Shown here piece by piece: positions 11,721-20,807 of a DNA stretch of 64,000 nucleotides. The position numbers were made by a program, and so were the translations under genes. This stretch comes from Podocnemis expansa. Lineage: Eukaryota > Chordata > Testudines > Podocnemididae. The notes below the pieces were generated by a model. The model did not search any database. It saw nothing but the letters and a program-made list of their open reading frames with translations, and was not told the origin of the DNA. Position 1 is the first letter of the stretch. The number at the start of each line of letters is the position of its first letter. Location: NCBI GenBank assembly GCA_007922195.1, contig ML682008.1, positions 5,661,847 through 5,725,846 on the forward strand. Reading direction: 5' to 3'.

Positions 11721-12516
11721 CAATGTTCCCTCTAAGGGTCTGATGCAGCTGAGCGACATATGTTGCTCGCTGTGCCCCCCCTGCGCGGGCTTGATCCTGG
11801 CCCCCCCCCAAGCTCTGCTGCCCACCTGGCCTCACCTCAGCAGAGCAGAGCAATCAGCCTAGCCTGCCCCCAGCCAGCCGCGCCTCCCCAGGGGCACAGG
11901 AGACCAGTGCTGAGCTCTGGCATGTGGGGTTGGGGCACTGGAGCGGCCGTTCCCAAAGAGTTTTGGCCCCTTCACTCTTGGTCCCCTCCCAAGGCCATGG
12001 AGCAGTCCCATTCAGGCTGGGGGGGGGAGCAGGGGCAAAGCGGCCGAAACTCTTTCGAAGCAGCCGCTACAGGGCCCCGACCCCCGATGCCGGAGCTCAG
12101 TGCCGGCCCCCTCTCTCCCCGGGGGGGGGGGCACAGCCAGCTGGCGGCAGGCTGGGCTGTTTGCTCTGCTCTGCTGCAGTGAGGCCAGGTGGGCAGGCGG
12201 GTGGAGCAGTCTCCAGCCCCTGTTCCCCTCCTTCCCTGGGAGTTGGGGGGGCAGTTAAGGCCCCTTCCCTGGCCTCTGGAATTGCACAGCCAGGCTCCCG
12301 GCCGCTCCCTTGGCCGAGGGAGCTCTCACTGAGCCCGCACAGAGAGTCTGTGCATGCTCAGTGAGAGCTGACTCTGAGCTGGGAGTTTTAAAACCTCCCA
12401 GCTCAGAGTCTCCCTCCCCGCAGGGACTGCAGTTGCTAGCCGCACGCGGCCGGCAGCCTTCCTTGTGCCAGGCAGTCCTGGGGGCCGCGTGGCTGCACAG
12501 CTTAGAGGCAACATTG
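11721..12516. mobile_element. GC-rich TIR DNA transposon (non-autonomous) inside a CR1 tail
   Basis: The left end 'caatgttccctctaagg' is the near-perfect inverse of the right end 'cttagaggcaacattg', giving a terminal inverted repeat of about 16 bases. 'gttctg' occurs immediately outside both ends (11714-11719 and 12517-12522), consistent with a target-site duplication. The core is strongly GC-rich, with C and G homopolymers, unlike its AT-rich surroundings. Overlapping open frames on both strands (about 11760-12574) are low-complexity Pro/Ala/Gly text with no transposase motif. CR1 sequence starts at the right boundary. Confidence 0.75.
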
Positions 12517-12878
12517 GTTCTGAGTTGTTATGGAGAATTCTTTCTTGGGTGACTGGCTGCTGAGATTTGCCCACATGCTCATGGTTTAACTGATCACCAT
12601 ATTTGGGGTTGGGAAGGAATTTTCCTCCAGAACTGATAGGCTAGGGCTCTGCGTTTTTTCTCCTTCCTCTGTAGCATGGGGTATGGCTAACTTGCTGGTG
12701 AATTCTCTTTATCTTAAAGTCCTTAAATCATAATTTGAAGACTTAAATAACTCAAGTAATAGTTTAGAGACTTATTGCTTGTGTGGGTGGGTGAGGTTTT
12801 GAGGCCTGCATTGTGTAAGAGATCAGACTAGATGATAATACTGGTCCTTTCTAATCTTAGAGTCTATGAGTCTGTGAC
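12517..12878 (+). mobile_element. CR1 LINE 3' UTR
   Basis: The order of landmarks is that of a chelonian CR1 3' end: 'gagaattctttcttgggtga', 'cccacatgctcatggtttaa', 'ccatatttggggttgggaag', 'cttcctctgtagcatggggt', 'gatcagactagatgataata', ending 'agtctatgagtctgtga'. The same interval appears in antisense at 43600-43860. It holds no coding sequence. Confidence 0.9.
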
Positions 12879-13533
12879 AGATATGTAATTTCTGGATTTT
12901 TAGTAGGCAGTACTTAAAGAAAAGTAATCTCCATCGCCGCAGAAAGCTGTCACGGCAGGCACTTCTGGTGAGGGCTCTTAAGGAGGCAGCGTCCACTCCC
13001 TCAAAAAATGCAACCGCCAGCAATTTCAGCAGCAGCGCAGAACCACCTGCCCAGGTAGCACACTGCTGCCATTACTCTCCCTGCTGCTGAAGGAAGCCCC
13101 ACGCTGCCAGAAGAAACCCCCACGAGGTGTTTTTTTTTGGCAGCAGGCTGAATTGCAGCAACAGTCTTTTGTTAACACTGCAGTTGAGAACTGCTGGTGT
13201 GGCAGTTTGGAGGACTAAATGCCTGTGAGCTGTGTTACATGAACATCCCTTCAATCACACAGGAAACTATTTGATTATAGCCTTCCAATCGGGATCCCCT
13301 GTCAAACTTGTCATCACTAGAAATGAGTGCCTAAAAAGATGAGGATTTGTCCCTTCAAAGGTCCACTCTGCATGTGGATCTGTGGAGGATCATCTGGCCT
13401 AGAGTTGATTAACTATTTACCTTAGCTGATAGAAAAATCTGCAGGAAATATTTCTCTGGGGCACGTTTAATATTAGTTATAGATGTAGGATTTGTGGGCA
13501 AAATGTTAATATTCTCTGAATCATAATGGAATA
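12879..13533. other. unassigned, possibly decayed hAT
   Basis: A GC-rich block (12930-13200) is rich in 'cagcagc' and ends with 'gcagttgagaactgctgg', which resembles a right terminus of hAT elements of the 'CAGTGGTTCTCAAC' type. I could not find the matching left end, so no element is called. Confidence 0.3.
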
Positions 13534-13901
13534 CAGCTAGTCCTCACTGAGTGACCTACTCGTTTAGTGACCCCTCAGAGTTATGACCGGCTCTCTGATG
13601 AGTTGGTATTATGGCGATGTACGAGAACTTGCATCAACTCTCTCAGATTACCTATATTTACAGTACACTATGCAAACTAAGTTCAGTACATTAGAGCTTA
13701 AAACATTTAAAATATATATGAAAAATGTTATAAATGATGCAAAGGTGACATTAAAACTATCTACCGATGGTTGAAAAACCCACTACCAGTAAAGTACATT
13801 ATGCCTGAAATACCGGTAAGGGCTGCTCCTCGTTTAGTGACCAATTCGTTTATCAACCGGGTTTCAGGAACGGAACCCGGTCACTAAGTGAGGACTACCT
13901 G
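13534..13901. mobile_element. Tigger/pogo-like MITE (TA target)
   Basis: Left 'cagctagtcctcactgagtg' and right 'cactaagtgaggactacctg' are inverted repeats of about 22 bases with two mismatches. Each is flanked by TA (13532-13533 and 13902-13903), the target duplication of the Tc1/mariner superfamily; the 'CAGGTAGTCC' end is typical of Tigger/pogo. A second 'cgtttagtgacc' motif near each end is subterminal. At 368 bp with no transposase it is non-autonomous. Confidence 0.85.
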
Positions 13902-14544
13902 TATTAAGTCATTGCCGAGCAAGGTGAACTTGGGTTAGATTAATTTAAAGTAAGGTTTTCTGTTTCATTATGGAAGGATGAAGCCAAGATTGCTATAATA
14001 TTTGCATTGAAAGGTTTTGGGGTTTTTTTTTTGGGGGGGGGTATTGACTGCACCTGGGGTAATTAAGAACAAGTGTAGAGGGGATCTATTACAGGGAAAG
14101 AAAAGTGTGCCTTATAAAAATAAAACTTTTGCACTCATCTAAATCTCAGATTTTACAATTAAAAGACTTCTTGTGCTGTGCTTTCTATCCTTTCAGTCCC
14201 TCTGGAGATATGAGAATGGTGTCTTGTGTCAGTCTCTCTCCCTTTCAGTGTAAAAAAATATGTCAGTCACTGGGATATCAATGGCTTCATGCTGGCTTTA
14301 TTGTCCCTGATCCATGATCTTCTGCAGATATCTAAAAAGAACGGAGGAAAGCATTTGAAATTTCTTTGTATATGTACATAATAGATCCAACAATTGCTTC
14401 TAAATATTCCTTTAGCAGGAGTGTCAGTCCAAGCTCAGTTATAGACTGAGTGTTGTTAATAAATTTTATTACTTCCATGTTGCCTCTGCAGACTAATACA
14501 GCAGTTTTAATACAGAAATTCTTTTAGAAGTACAGTTTAACCTG
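13902..14544. other. unassigned sequence with a T/G homopolymer
   Basis: No gene seen. A 'ggggtttttttttt' plus G8-9 run lies at about 14017-14041, similar in form to one at 60613-60650. Confidence 0.4.
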
Positions 14545-14848
14545 CTTCCAAAGGGGTAGCTGTATTAGTCTAATTCAGCAAAACAAAGAAGGAGTCCTGT
14601 GGCACTTAAAAGACTAACAAATGTTTTTGTCTCATGTGATTTCGTGGGAGAAAATCCCACTTTGACAGACTCTTTGAAAATGGGGAACTTAGAGAGTGGG
14701 AGAAAAATAAATGGAGGGAAGTGTAAGTGTTGGGATCTTAGGTCATACTGTAACAGCAAATCAAAGCAGTTGTTAAGATTCAAACACTGGGAAACAGCAC
14801 ACAGAGGAAGATGAGGACAAATCACCTGTTATCTACTAATGTTTCTGT
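14545..14848 (-). mobile_element. PLE terminal repeat / 3' UTR, extra tandem copy
   Basis: It begins 'cttccaaaggggtagctgta' and 'ttagtctaattcagcaaaac', then 'ggagtcctgtggcac', 'gggagaaaatcccac' and on to 'acctgtta', the same order as in the following unit (14871-15120) and in all PLE copies in this window. It is a second 3' terminal unit lying head-to-tail outside the main PLE. An A/C-rich run 'aaaaaacaaacaaacaaaa' separates the two. Confidence 0.85.
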
Positions 14849-15120
14849 AAAAAAACAAACAAACAAAAAAACAAGGAGTCGTATGGCTCTTTAAGACTAA
14901 CAGATTTATTTTTCGTATGAGCTTTCATGGGAGAAAATCCCACTTCTTCAGATGCTTCGAAGATGGGTGAACTTACAGAAAGGAATGAAAATAAATGCAA
15001 GGGGGTATAAAACATAGGATCAGGTCATACAGTAACAGCAAATCAGAGCAATTGTTAGGTTCAAATCATGGGAAGCCTGAAGTCAAATTACCTTTTGTAA
15101 TGGGAAAAGAACCCATAGTC
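14849..15120 (-). mobile_element. PLE 3' UTR and terminal repeat of the main copy
   Basis: On the plus strand: an A/C-rich run, 'acaaggagtcgtatgg', 'taagactaacagatttattt', 'atgggagaaaatcccacttc' and 'ttcagatgcttcgaagatgg', then about 170 bases to the stop codon of the endonuclease frame. The hairpin-forming 'tgggagaaaatccca' core is constant across copies. Confidence 0.85.
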
Positions 15121-15399
15121 TCAATTATGCCCTGCTTTCACAGAATTTAGCTTGCATATTAATTCGAGTTCAGCTGTTTCTCTTTGAAATCTTGATGTCT
15201 CAGCCATATCCCTGACGACAGTCGTTAACAAATCATTCATCGAGTGATTAGAAAGATGGAAGTGCTCAGCAATGGGTTTCTTTGTTCTGTGATTTCTGAT
15301 ATCAGCTCTGTGCTCCTTCATCCTTTTACGCAGCGATCGTCCTGTTTGTCCAATATATAAGGTGTTGGGGCATTTCTTACACATGATGGCATAGACCAT
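15121..15399 (-). pseudogene. PLE GIY-YIG endonuclease domain (frame-shifted from RT)
   Basis: The domain cuts target DNA during PLE insertion. It is 92 codons. Residues 2-5 (VYAI) stand in the GIY position; residues 15-17 are YIG followed by QTGRSLRKR. A Cys pair CX2C (7, 10) precedes YIG, as in PLE endonucleases. Arg21, His30 and Glu74 are candidates for the conserved Arg, His and metal-binding Glu of the family; this assignment is by spacing. 'AEHF' (44-47) and the C-terminal 'ETAELELICKLNS' recur in the fragments at 27591, 36831 and 39316. The Met used here is internal: the frame opens only after a TAG a few codons upstream, so this part would not be made joined to the RT. It lies in the third reading frame relative to the RT (15510-17582) and the linker, so the copy is inactive as an RT-endonuclease fusion. 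Confidence 0.9.
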
Positions 15400-15509
15400 A
15401 TTAGTAGTCTTGATTAGGACCTATGATGGTGTCTGTTGTGTAGATATGTGGGCAGACTTGGCAGCGTGGTTTTTTGCAGGGGTGTGTGCCTGCTTCAATG
15501 TTCCTGTTG
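15400..15509 (-). pseudogene. PLE RT-endonuclease linker with Cys motif, out of frame with both
   Basis: Read on the minus strand in its own frame, the linker shows Cys codons at 15478-15476, 15463-15461 and 15454-15452, giving C-X4-C-X2-C, followed by 'PHIYTTDTII'. Such a Cys-rich linker precedes GIY-YIG in many PLEs. This frame is offset by one base from the RT and one more from the endonuclease, and it ends at a TAA just before the endonuclease frame opens. Two frame changes therefore separate the domains. Confidence 0.8.
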
Positions 15510-17582
15510 TTAGATCTGTAGTTGCTGATGAGATCTGTAGTTGCTGGTAAGATTGGGCGGCTGTCTGTAGGCAGGGAGAGGTTTGTCTCCTAATGCTTGA
15601 GAGAGAGAGGGATCATCTTTTAGAATAGGCTGTTGGTCCTTAATGATCTTTTGCAGAGGTCTGACTTGAGGATTGTATGTGGTGACTAGTGCTGTTCTGT
15701 TGCATTCTTTCTTGGGCCTCTCCTGTAGTAGATGACTTCTGGAAACCTGTCTACCTCTGTCAATGTGTTTTCTTATTTCCCCAGGTGGGTACTGTAGTTT
15801 CAAGAATGCTTGATAGAGATCCTCAAGATGTCTGTCTCTGTCTGAGGGATCAGAGCAGATGTGGTTATATCTTAGGGCTTGGCTGTAGACAATGGAACGT
15901 GTGGTGTGTTTGAGATGGAAGCTCGAAGGATGTAGGTAACTATACTGATCAATAGGTTTTCGGTATAGGGTGGTGGTGATGTGTCTATCCCTGATTTGTA
16001 CTGTAGTGTCCAGAAAGTGGATCTCCTGTGTGGAGTGTTCCAGGCTCAATTTGATGGTGGCATGGAAATTATTGAAGTCTCTGTGAAAATCTTCAAGAGC
16101 ATCCCTGCCATGTGTCCAGATGATGAAGATGTCATCAATGTAGCATAAGTAAAGAAGAGGTGTTTTGGGATGAGACCTGAGGAAACGTTGTTCGAAGTCG
16201 CCCACAAAGATGCTGGCATATTGTGGGGCCATGCGGGTGCCCATAGCAGTGCCACTGATTTGGAAATATAAAAGATCCTCAAATCTGAAGTGGTTGTAGG
16301 TGAGCACGAAGTCAGAAAGTTTAGTCACAAGCTGTGCTGTGGCATCATCTGGGATGGTTCTTCTAATAGCTTGTAATCCATCCTTGTGTGGGATGTTGGT
16401 GTAAAGAGCTTCTAGATCCAGAGTGGCCAGAATGGTGTTTTCAGGAAGTTCTCCAATGGACTGTATTTTCCTCAGGAAGTCTGTGGTGTCTTGAAGATAT
16501 CTGGGGATGTTGATAACGTAGGGTCTGAGGAGGGAGTCCACATAGCCAGATAGGCCAGCAGTAAGAGTGCCAATGCCTGAGATGATGGGGCATCCAGGGT
16601 TTCCTTTTTTATGGATTTTAGGTAGTAGATAGAACATCCCTGGCCGTGGTTCTGGTGGTGTTTCTGTCTCTATGTGTTCCCGTGCTGTTTTAGGGAGTTT
16701 CTTGAGTAGGCGCTGTAATTCCTTTTGGTATTCCTCAGTGGGGTCAGAGGAAAGTGGTCTGTAGAAGGTTGTGTTGGAGAGTTGTTTATAGGCCTTCTGG
16801 TCATAATCCAATTTATTCATGATGACAACTGCACCTCCTTTGTCAGCCTCCTTAATGATAATGTCAGAGTTGTTTTTGAGGCTGTGGATGGCATTGCGTT
16901 CTGCAGGGCTGAGGTTATGATGTAAAGGATGTTGGTTGTCCACGCTTTCAGCCTTGGCACGGTGGCAGAAACAATCAATGTAGAAGTCAAGTCTCCTGTT
17001 TCGACCCTCTGGAGGAGTCCATGAAGAATATTTCTTCTTGTAGTGTTTGGAGGGAGGTATCTGTGTGTCAGTGTGTTGATCTCTGGTGATATGGAAATAT
17101 TCTTTGAGTCTTAGACGATGAAAGTAGGCCTCTAGGTCACCGCAGAATTTTATCTTGTGTGTGGCAGTTGTGGGGCAGAAGGAAAGTCCCCGAGATAGCA
17201 CAGATTCTTCTGCTGGAGTAAGTGTGTAGCTTGAGAGATTAACAATGTTGCTGGCTGGGTTGTAGGTGGCACTTTTTTTTTCTGTAGTGGTGTATAGTAG
17301 TCTATACAGTTTGGTATCTTTTTTCTTCTGTAGGAAAGCAAAGTACGTGTCGTAGATGGAGTTTCTCTTCGTTGGGAAGTCCAGCCATGTAGAAGAATGT
17401 GTTGTAGGTTGGTTTTCTAAGAAGGAGTCTAGTTTTGAGAGCTCATTTTTAATTTTCCTCAGTTTGCTGTACAGGATGCTGATCAGGTGGTTTCTGAGTT
17501 TCTGTGAGAGCATATGGCATAATCTGTAGTCTGTGTAATATGTTGATTGTAAAGGATTTTTTACCTGTGCCTCACATTTCAT
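15510..17582 (-). CDS. Penelope-like element reverse transcriptase, open over 690 codons
   Basis: PLE reverse transcriptases are related to telomerase RT and copy element RNA at the insertion site. Seen directly: an N-terminal region (1-240) with 'LSRGLSFCPTT' near 129-139; 'KEADKGGAVVIMNK' at 244-257; 'FYLLPKIHKKG' at 317-327; RT motif A 'LDLEALYTNIP' with catalytic Asp389; motif B 'SGTAMGTRMAPQYAS' 443-457; motif C YIDD 481-484 with Asp483 and Asp484; 'IHFLDTTV' 521-528; then a thumb-like region. All three catalytic Asp are present and there is no stop or frame break across 2 kb, unlike every other coding remnant in the window. A Cys at 331 (GCPIISG) replaces the usual Arg of 'GRPI'. The frame ends in a TAA created by a 19-bp duplication at 15512-15545, which cuts off linker and endonuclease. 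The Met start is the first in frame and its authenticity is unknown; no 5' terminal repeat was found beyond it. Confidence 0.92.
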   Translation of the reverse strand: MKCEAQVKNPLQSTYYTDYRLCHMLSQKLRNHLISILYSKLRKIKNELSKLDSFLENQPTTHSSTWLDFPTKRNSIYDTYFAFLQKKKDTKLYRLLYTTTEKKSATYNPASNIVNLSSYTLTPAEESVLSRGLSFCPTTATHKIKFCGDLEAYFHRLRLKEYFHITRDQHTDTQIPPSKHYKKKYSSWTPPEGRNRRLDFYIDCFCHRAKAESVDNQHPLHHNLSPAERNAIHSLKNNSDIIIKEADKGGAVVIMNKLDYDQKAYKQLSNTTFYRPLSSDPTEEYQKELQRLLKKLPKTAREHIETETPPEPRPGMFYLLPKIHKKGNPGCPIISGIGTLTAGLSGYVDSLLRPYVINIPRYLQDTTDFLRKIQSIGELPENTILATLDLEALYTNIPHKDGLQAIRRTIPDDATAQLVTKLSDFVLTYNHFRFEDLLYFQISGTAMGTRMAPQYASIFVGDFEQRFLRSHPKTPLLYLCYIDDIFIIWTHGRDALEDFHRDFNNFHATIKLSLEHSTQEIHFLDTTVQIRDRHITTTLYRKPIDQYSYLHPSSFHLKHTTRSIVYSQALRYNHICSDPSDRDRHLEDLYQAFLKLQYPPGEIRKHIDRGRQVSRSHLLQERPKKECNRTALVTTYNPQVRPLQKIIKDQQPILKDDPSLSQALGDKPLPAYRQPPNLTSNYRSHQQLQI
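15512..15545. repeat. 19-bp tandem duplication that ends the PLE RT frame
   Basis: 'agatctgtagttgct' occurs at 15512-15526 and again at 15531-15545, separated by 'gatg' (period 19). Nineteen is not a multiple of three. The shift between the RT frame and the linker frame equals the effect of this duplication, so it is the likely lesion. Confidence 0.9.
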
Positions 17583-18489
17583 TCTTTTCTCCCCAAACAG
17601 CTTTTACCTGTTTTAACAATTAACCATTAAATTTGTTCTAGGTTCAAATTTGATATCCACAAATAAAATAGATTTAATGGTTCCCCTCTACCCCAATCAG
17701 CATATGATTTTTGCTCTTTTTTTTAAGACTGTACTAGTTAGAAACAGATTTTTTTTTCTTCTCTGTGACTCAAATGACATTTTAGAAAATTAATTAGTGC
17801 AGACAATGAGTTTGTATTTGTCTCCCCCCAGCCTACCCCCTGAATGGTCAAACGTATTAGTTTCGATTACTGATGAATACTTATAAAGCCTTACATTTCT
17901 TCACACAATATCTACAAGTTAAAATTTCGTTTAAAGAGTGCGTACGGAACTATATGTTTTGCCTCAAGATTGCAAACAAGAGAGACTCCAAAGTGCAGTA
18001 TGATGTCAGGATAGCATGCATTTTTCCATTGCTTTAAAAACAAAGGAAATTTAATTTAAAAAAAAAAACACAAAAATGCTCATTTTGTATGTGACAAAAG
18101 CTGCTTTCTGACTGTACTCAGTTTGGCCATAGAGCCCTGAAAATTTAACAAGATAAGTGAAAAGCCACTTTTCCATGCTATGAAAACTGGTCTCTTCCAC
18201 GGTCTCAGCCAACCCAGAAACCCAAAACAACAACAACAAAAGCCATACCTTGAAAAGTCATGAGATTACCCTAAAGATCATGAGATTTAAAAACTAATAA
18301 ATATTGGGCTTTTTAAACTGGTTTTCTGGTTTCTGAGCCTTTAGGGTGCGCTTACATCATGTATTTAAGCCTTTCCTCTGGACAGTGAGGGTAGGAAACT
18401 TCATTTTAAAAAACATGAAAGCTGAGATTCCCACTTGATAGTAAGTATCCATCAGCTGGGGTTTCAGTAAAAACATCAAATATCAAGAG
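17583..18489. other. unassigned sequence beyond the PLE
   Basis: The right (5') edge of the PLE is not marked by a terminal repeat; homology cannot be judged past about 17600. The rest is AT-rich without recognised features. Confidence 0.4.
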
Positions 18490-18532
18490 CAGTGGGCCAA
18501 GAGGAATCTCATGAGGTTCAACAAGGATAAGT
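18490..18532 (+). mobile_element. CR1 ORF2 fragment, left of assembly gap
   Basis: 'agtgggccaagaggaatctc' followed by 'atgaggttcaacaaggataa' encodes 'GPRGISMRFNKDK', a strongly conserved CR1 ORF2 stretch. The copy is cut by the N run and resumes as a CR1 3' end at 18933. Confidence 0.8.
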
Positions 18533-18932
18533 NNNNNNNNNNNNNNNNNNNNNNNNNNNNNNNNNNNNNNNNNNNNNNNNNNNNNNNNNNNNNNNNNNNN
18601 NNNNNNNNNNNNNNNNNNNNNNNNNNNNNNNNNNNNNNNNNNNNNNNNNNNNNNNNNNNNNNNNNNNNNNNNNNNNNNNNNNNNNNNNNNNNNNNNNNNN
18701 NNNNNNNNNNNNNNNNNNNNNNNNNNNNNNNNNNNNNNNNNNNNNNNNNNNNNNNNNNNNNNNNNNNNNNNNNNNNNNNNNNNNNNNNNNNNNNNNNNNN
18801 NNNNNNNNNNNNNNNNNNNNNNNNNNNNNNNNNNNNNNNNNNNNNNNNNNNNNNNNNNNNNNNNNNNNNNNNNNNNNNNNNNNNNNNNNNNNNNNNNNNN
18901 NNNNNNNNNNNNNNNNNNNNNNNNNNNNNNNN
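18533..18932. other. assembly gap (400 N)
   Basis: Exactly 400 N. It sits inside a CR1 copy, so a repeat probably stopped the assembly; the true length may differ. Confidence 0.99.
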
Positions 18933-18977
18933 CTTGTGGGGTCCCTTCCAACCCTATGATTCTATGATTCTATGAAG
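18933..18977 (+). mobile_element. CR1 3' terminus, right of gap
   Basis: 'gtggggtcccttccaaccct' followed by 'atgattctatgattctatga' is the CR1 end with its short ATTCTATG terminal repeats. Same orientation as the fragment left of the gap, so one insertion is likely. Confidence 0.9.
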
Positions 18978-20426
18978 AGACCACAGATGAGATTGAAAGA
19001 GTTTTCAACGCTGCTCACACAAAGCCAAAATATTTGTGCAAGGAAATAGAACTTTGCACAGCTGTTTCAGTAGGTGATGCTGATCAAATGTATCAAAAAG
19101 CTCTTCTGGTTCCTCTGGTGTAACCGTGGCCAAATTCAGCATGGTGTAAGCAGCAATGTAGGTGCAATTACTGTGCGCCAGGACAGAATTTGGCTACTCA
19201 GATTTTATAACTGTCCTTTGAAGTCTCTTTCCCTTTTGTCCTTTTATTAAATGGTGGTAGGAAAGAAGAGGTGCTAATCTATGTAGTGTTCTGTTATCTT
19301 TGAAATCCCATACACTTCATTTAAACCAGTTTCATATAAATTACAGTACTTTCCTACAGAAATGATGGTTTACATTTAAAAAATGTCTGTTATACAATAG
19401 TTCTTTCTCTGAGGATTGACTGTCAGAATCATACAAAATTTTGCTAAATAAAGAGCTGTCATATTAGGGTTAATATAACAGGTTTATAAAACAATTGAAA
19501 TTGACTTATAGCTATTCATTTCCTTCTTGCATGTTCTATTTGTTCTTTAGATGCAATGGGATGCTGAAGAAAATGGTAATCCTTGCAGGCATTATTATGT
19601 GAACACCAGTAGTCTAAACTTGGGAGCTTTAGCCTTTGGTCACCGTAGCTTTTCTTTGTCAGGCTATTGCTGTAAAATGAAAGGTGCCAGCCATTAGGCA
19701 GGCAAAAACTACTGTGCCCTTATAAATGTATACTTTACAGACTAATTTTCCCTGATGTAGAATTCTTCGGTAGGACACCACTCAAAGTTATAATCTAATG
19801 AAACAATAGATGCGACCTGTGCTTGAGAATTCTAGATCTGTACACGCTGAGAATCCGTGTGATCCAGTCAAAAGAGAAGAGGGAATGGAGTTGAAAGACA
19901 TAGGTGGTACTCCTAACCGCCTTCCTGTCTTTGTGAAGTAAATGATCTCCCTGTATTTCCTCTTCCCCTTCTCTATTAAACTGAGGGTATTTGTATAGTG
20001 GTTTTATATCAGTGAATAAAATGCATTATGTAAGTTTCAATTTATATGTACAATAAACTAAGGCACAGAAATTTAGGTGGTTTATCCATGATTACCAAGG
20101 TAAGTTGATGCAAAACTGAAAATATATCCAAGTTCTCATGTATTCTTAATCTTTCAAGACTAAATTTTCTTTTGCATGTACACCAAATAATATGGTAAAG
20201 TGCCCAACAACATCTCAAATATGTGCTTGTCTCTATCCACAAAGAATGTGGCAAATGTTTGTTTTCAGAAGTACACTTTGAATTTATGTAAAGATTTCAA
20301 TATATTTTCCCTTTAAAGTCTGGAATCTGCTGAAGTCTGCTACAGGAGAACATATATATATATATATAGCAAGAAACTTGCAAAAACCTAGCAGATTTTT
20401 CCTTAATTATGACATACCGGTAGTTG
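18978..20426. other. unassigned sequence
   Basis: No supported gene. A short open stretch 19551-19697 follows a pyrimidine-rich 'tttgttctttag' that looks like a splice acceptor, but nothing identifies it as an exon. A (TA)n tract lies at about 20354-20368. Confidence 0.4.
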
Positions 20427-20504
20427 AAAAATTGAAATATTTATTTACCCTCAAATTTACTCTTCAAAAATTGAAATATTTATTTACCCTCAAATTTACT
20501 CTTA
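20427..20504. repeat. 39-bp tandem duplication
   Basis: The unit beginning 'aaaaattgaaatatttattt' and ending 'aaatttactctt' is present twice at period 39, identical apart from the final base. The identity argues for a recent event or an assembly artefact. Confidence 0.95.
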
Positions 20505-20800
20505 AATCTATAGTAGTGGTGGGCTGTAATAGACAGCTGGTAAGACACTGAGCCCTGGAAGAGTTTGATCTGTAGTACTTTACATCTCTGCTGTATCTGT
20601 GTGTCTGCATTCTGATTTACGATTGAGAAAAGGGTAATGAGTATGCATAGACAGGTTTGCTCACCTCTCCCTCTCTCTCTCTTTTTTAAGCAACTGGCAA
20701 CATTTCTGTAGGATCCTTCATTTAGAGAGTTTGATTGTGGTTCTTATTTATAGTTTTTAAAAAATATAGTTGTTTTGTTTCTTTCTCATTGCTCCTATCC
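20505..20800. other. unassigned sequence
   Basis: 'agctggtaagacactgagcc' near 20536 faintly resembles a tRNA-SINE head, but not enough to call. Confidence 0.3.
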
Positions 20801-20807
20801 ACACAGA

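Noticed and set aside
11760..12574. Overlapping Pro/Ala/Gly-rich open frames up to 146 codons on both strands
   Set aside because: They lie in the GC-rich core of a TIR element, overlap in several frames and show no domain; GC content removes stop codons.
13130..13203. hAT right end 'gttgagaactgctg'
   Set aside because: No left partner and no flanking duplication found.
16725..16925. Plus-strand frames within 15689-16925
   Set aside because: Shadows of the PLE reverse transcriptase on the minus strand.
18406..18975. Frames of 154-181 codons spanning the gap
   Set aside because: Mostly N; the readable parts belong to CR1.
19551..19697. Possible exon after a splice-acceptor-like tract
   Set aside because: 48 codons with no recognised protein similarity and no donor or partner exon; chance is enough.
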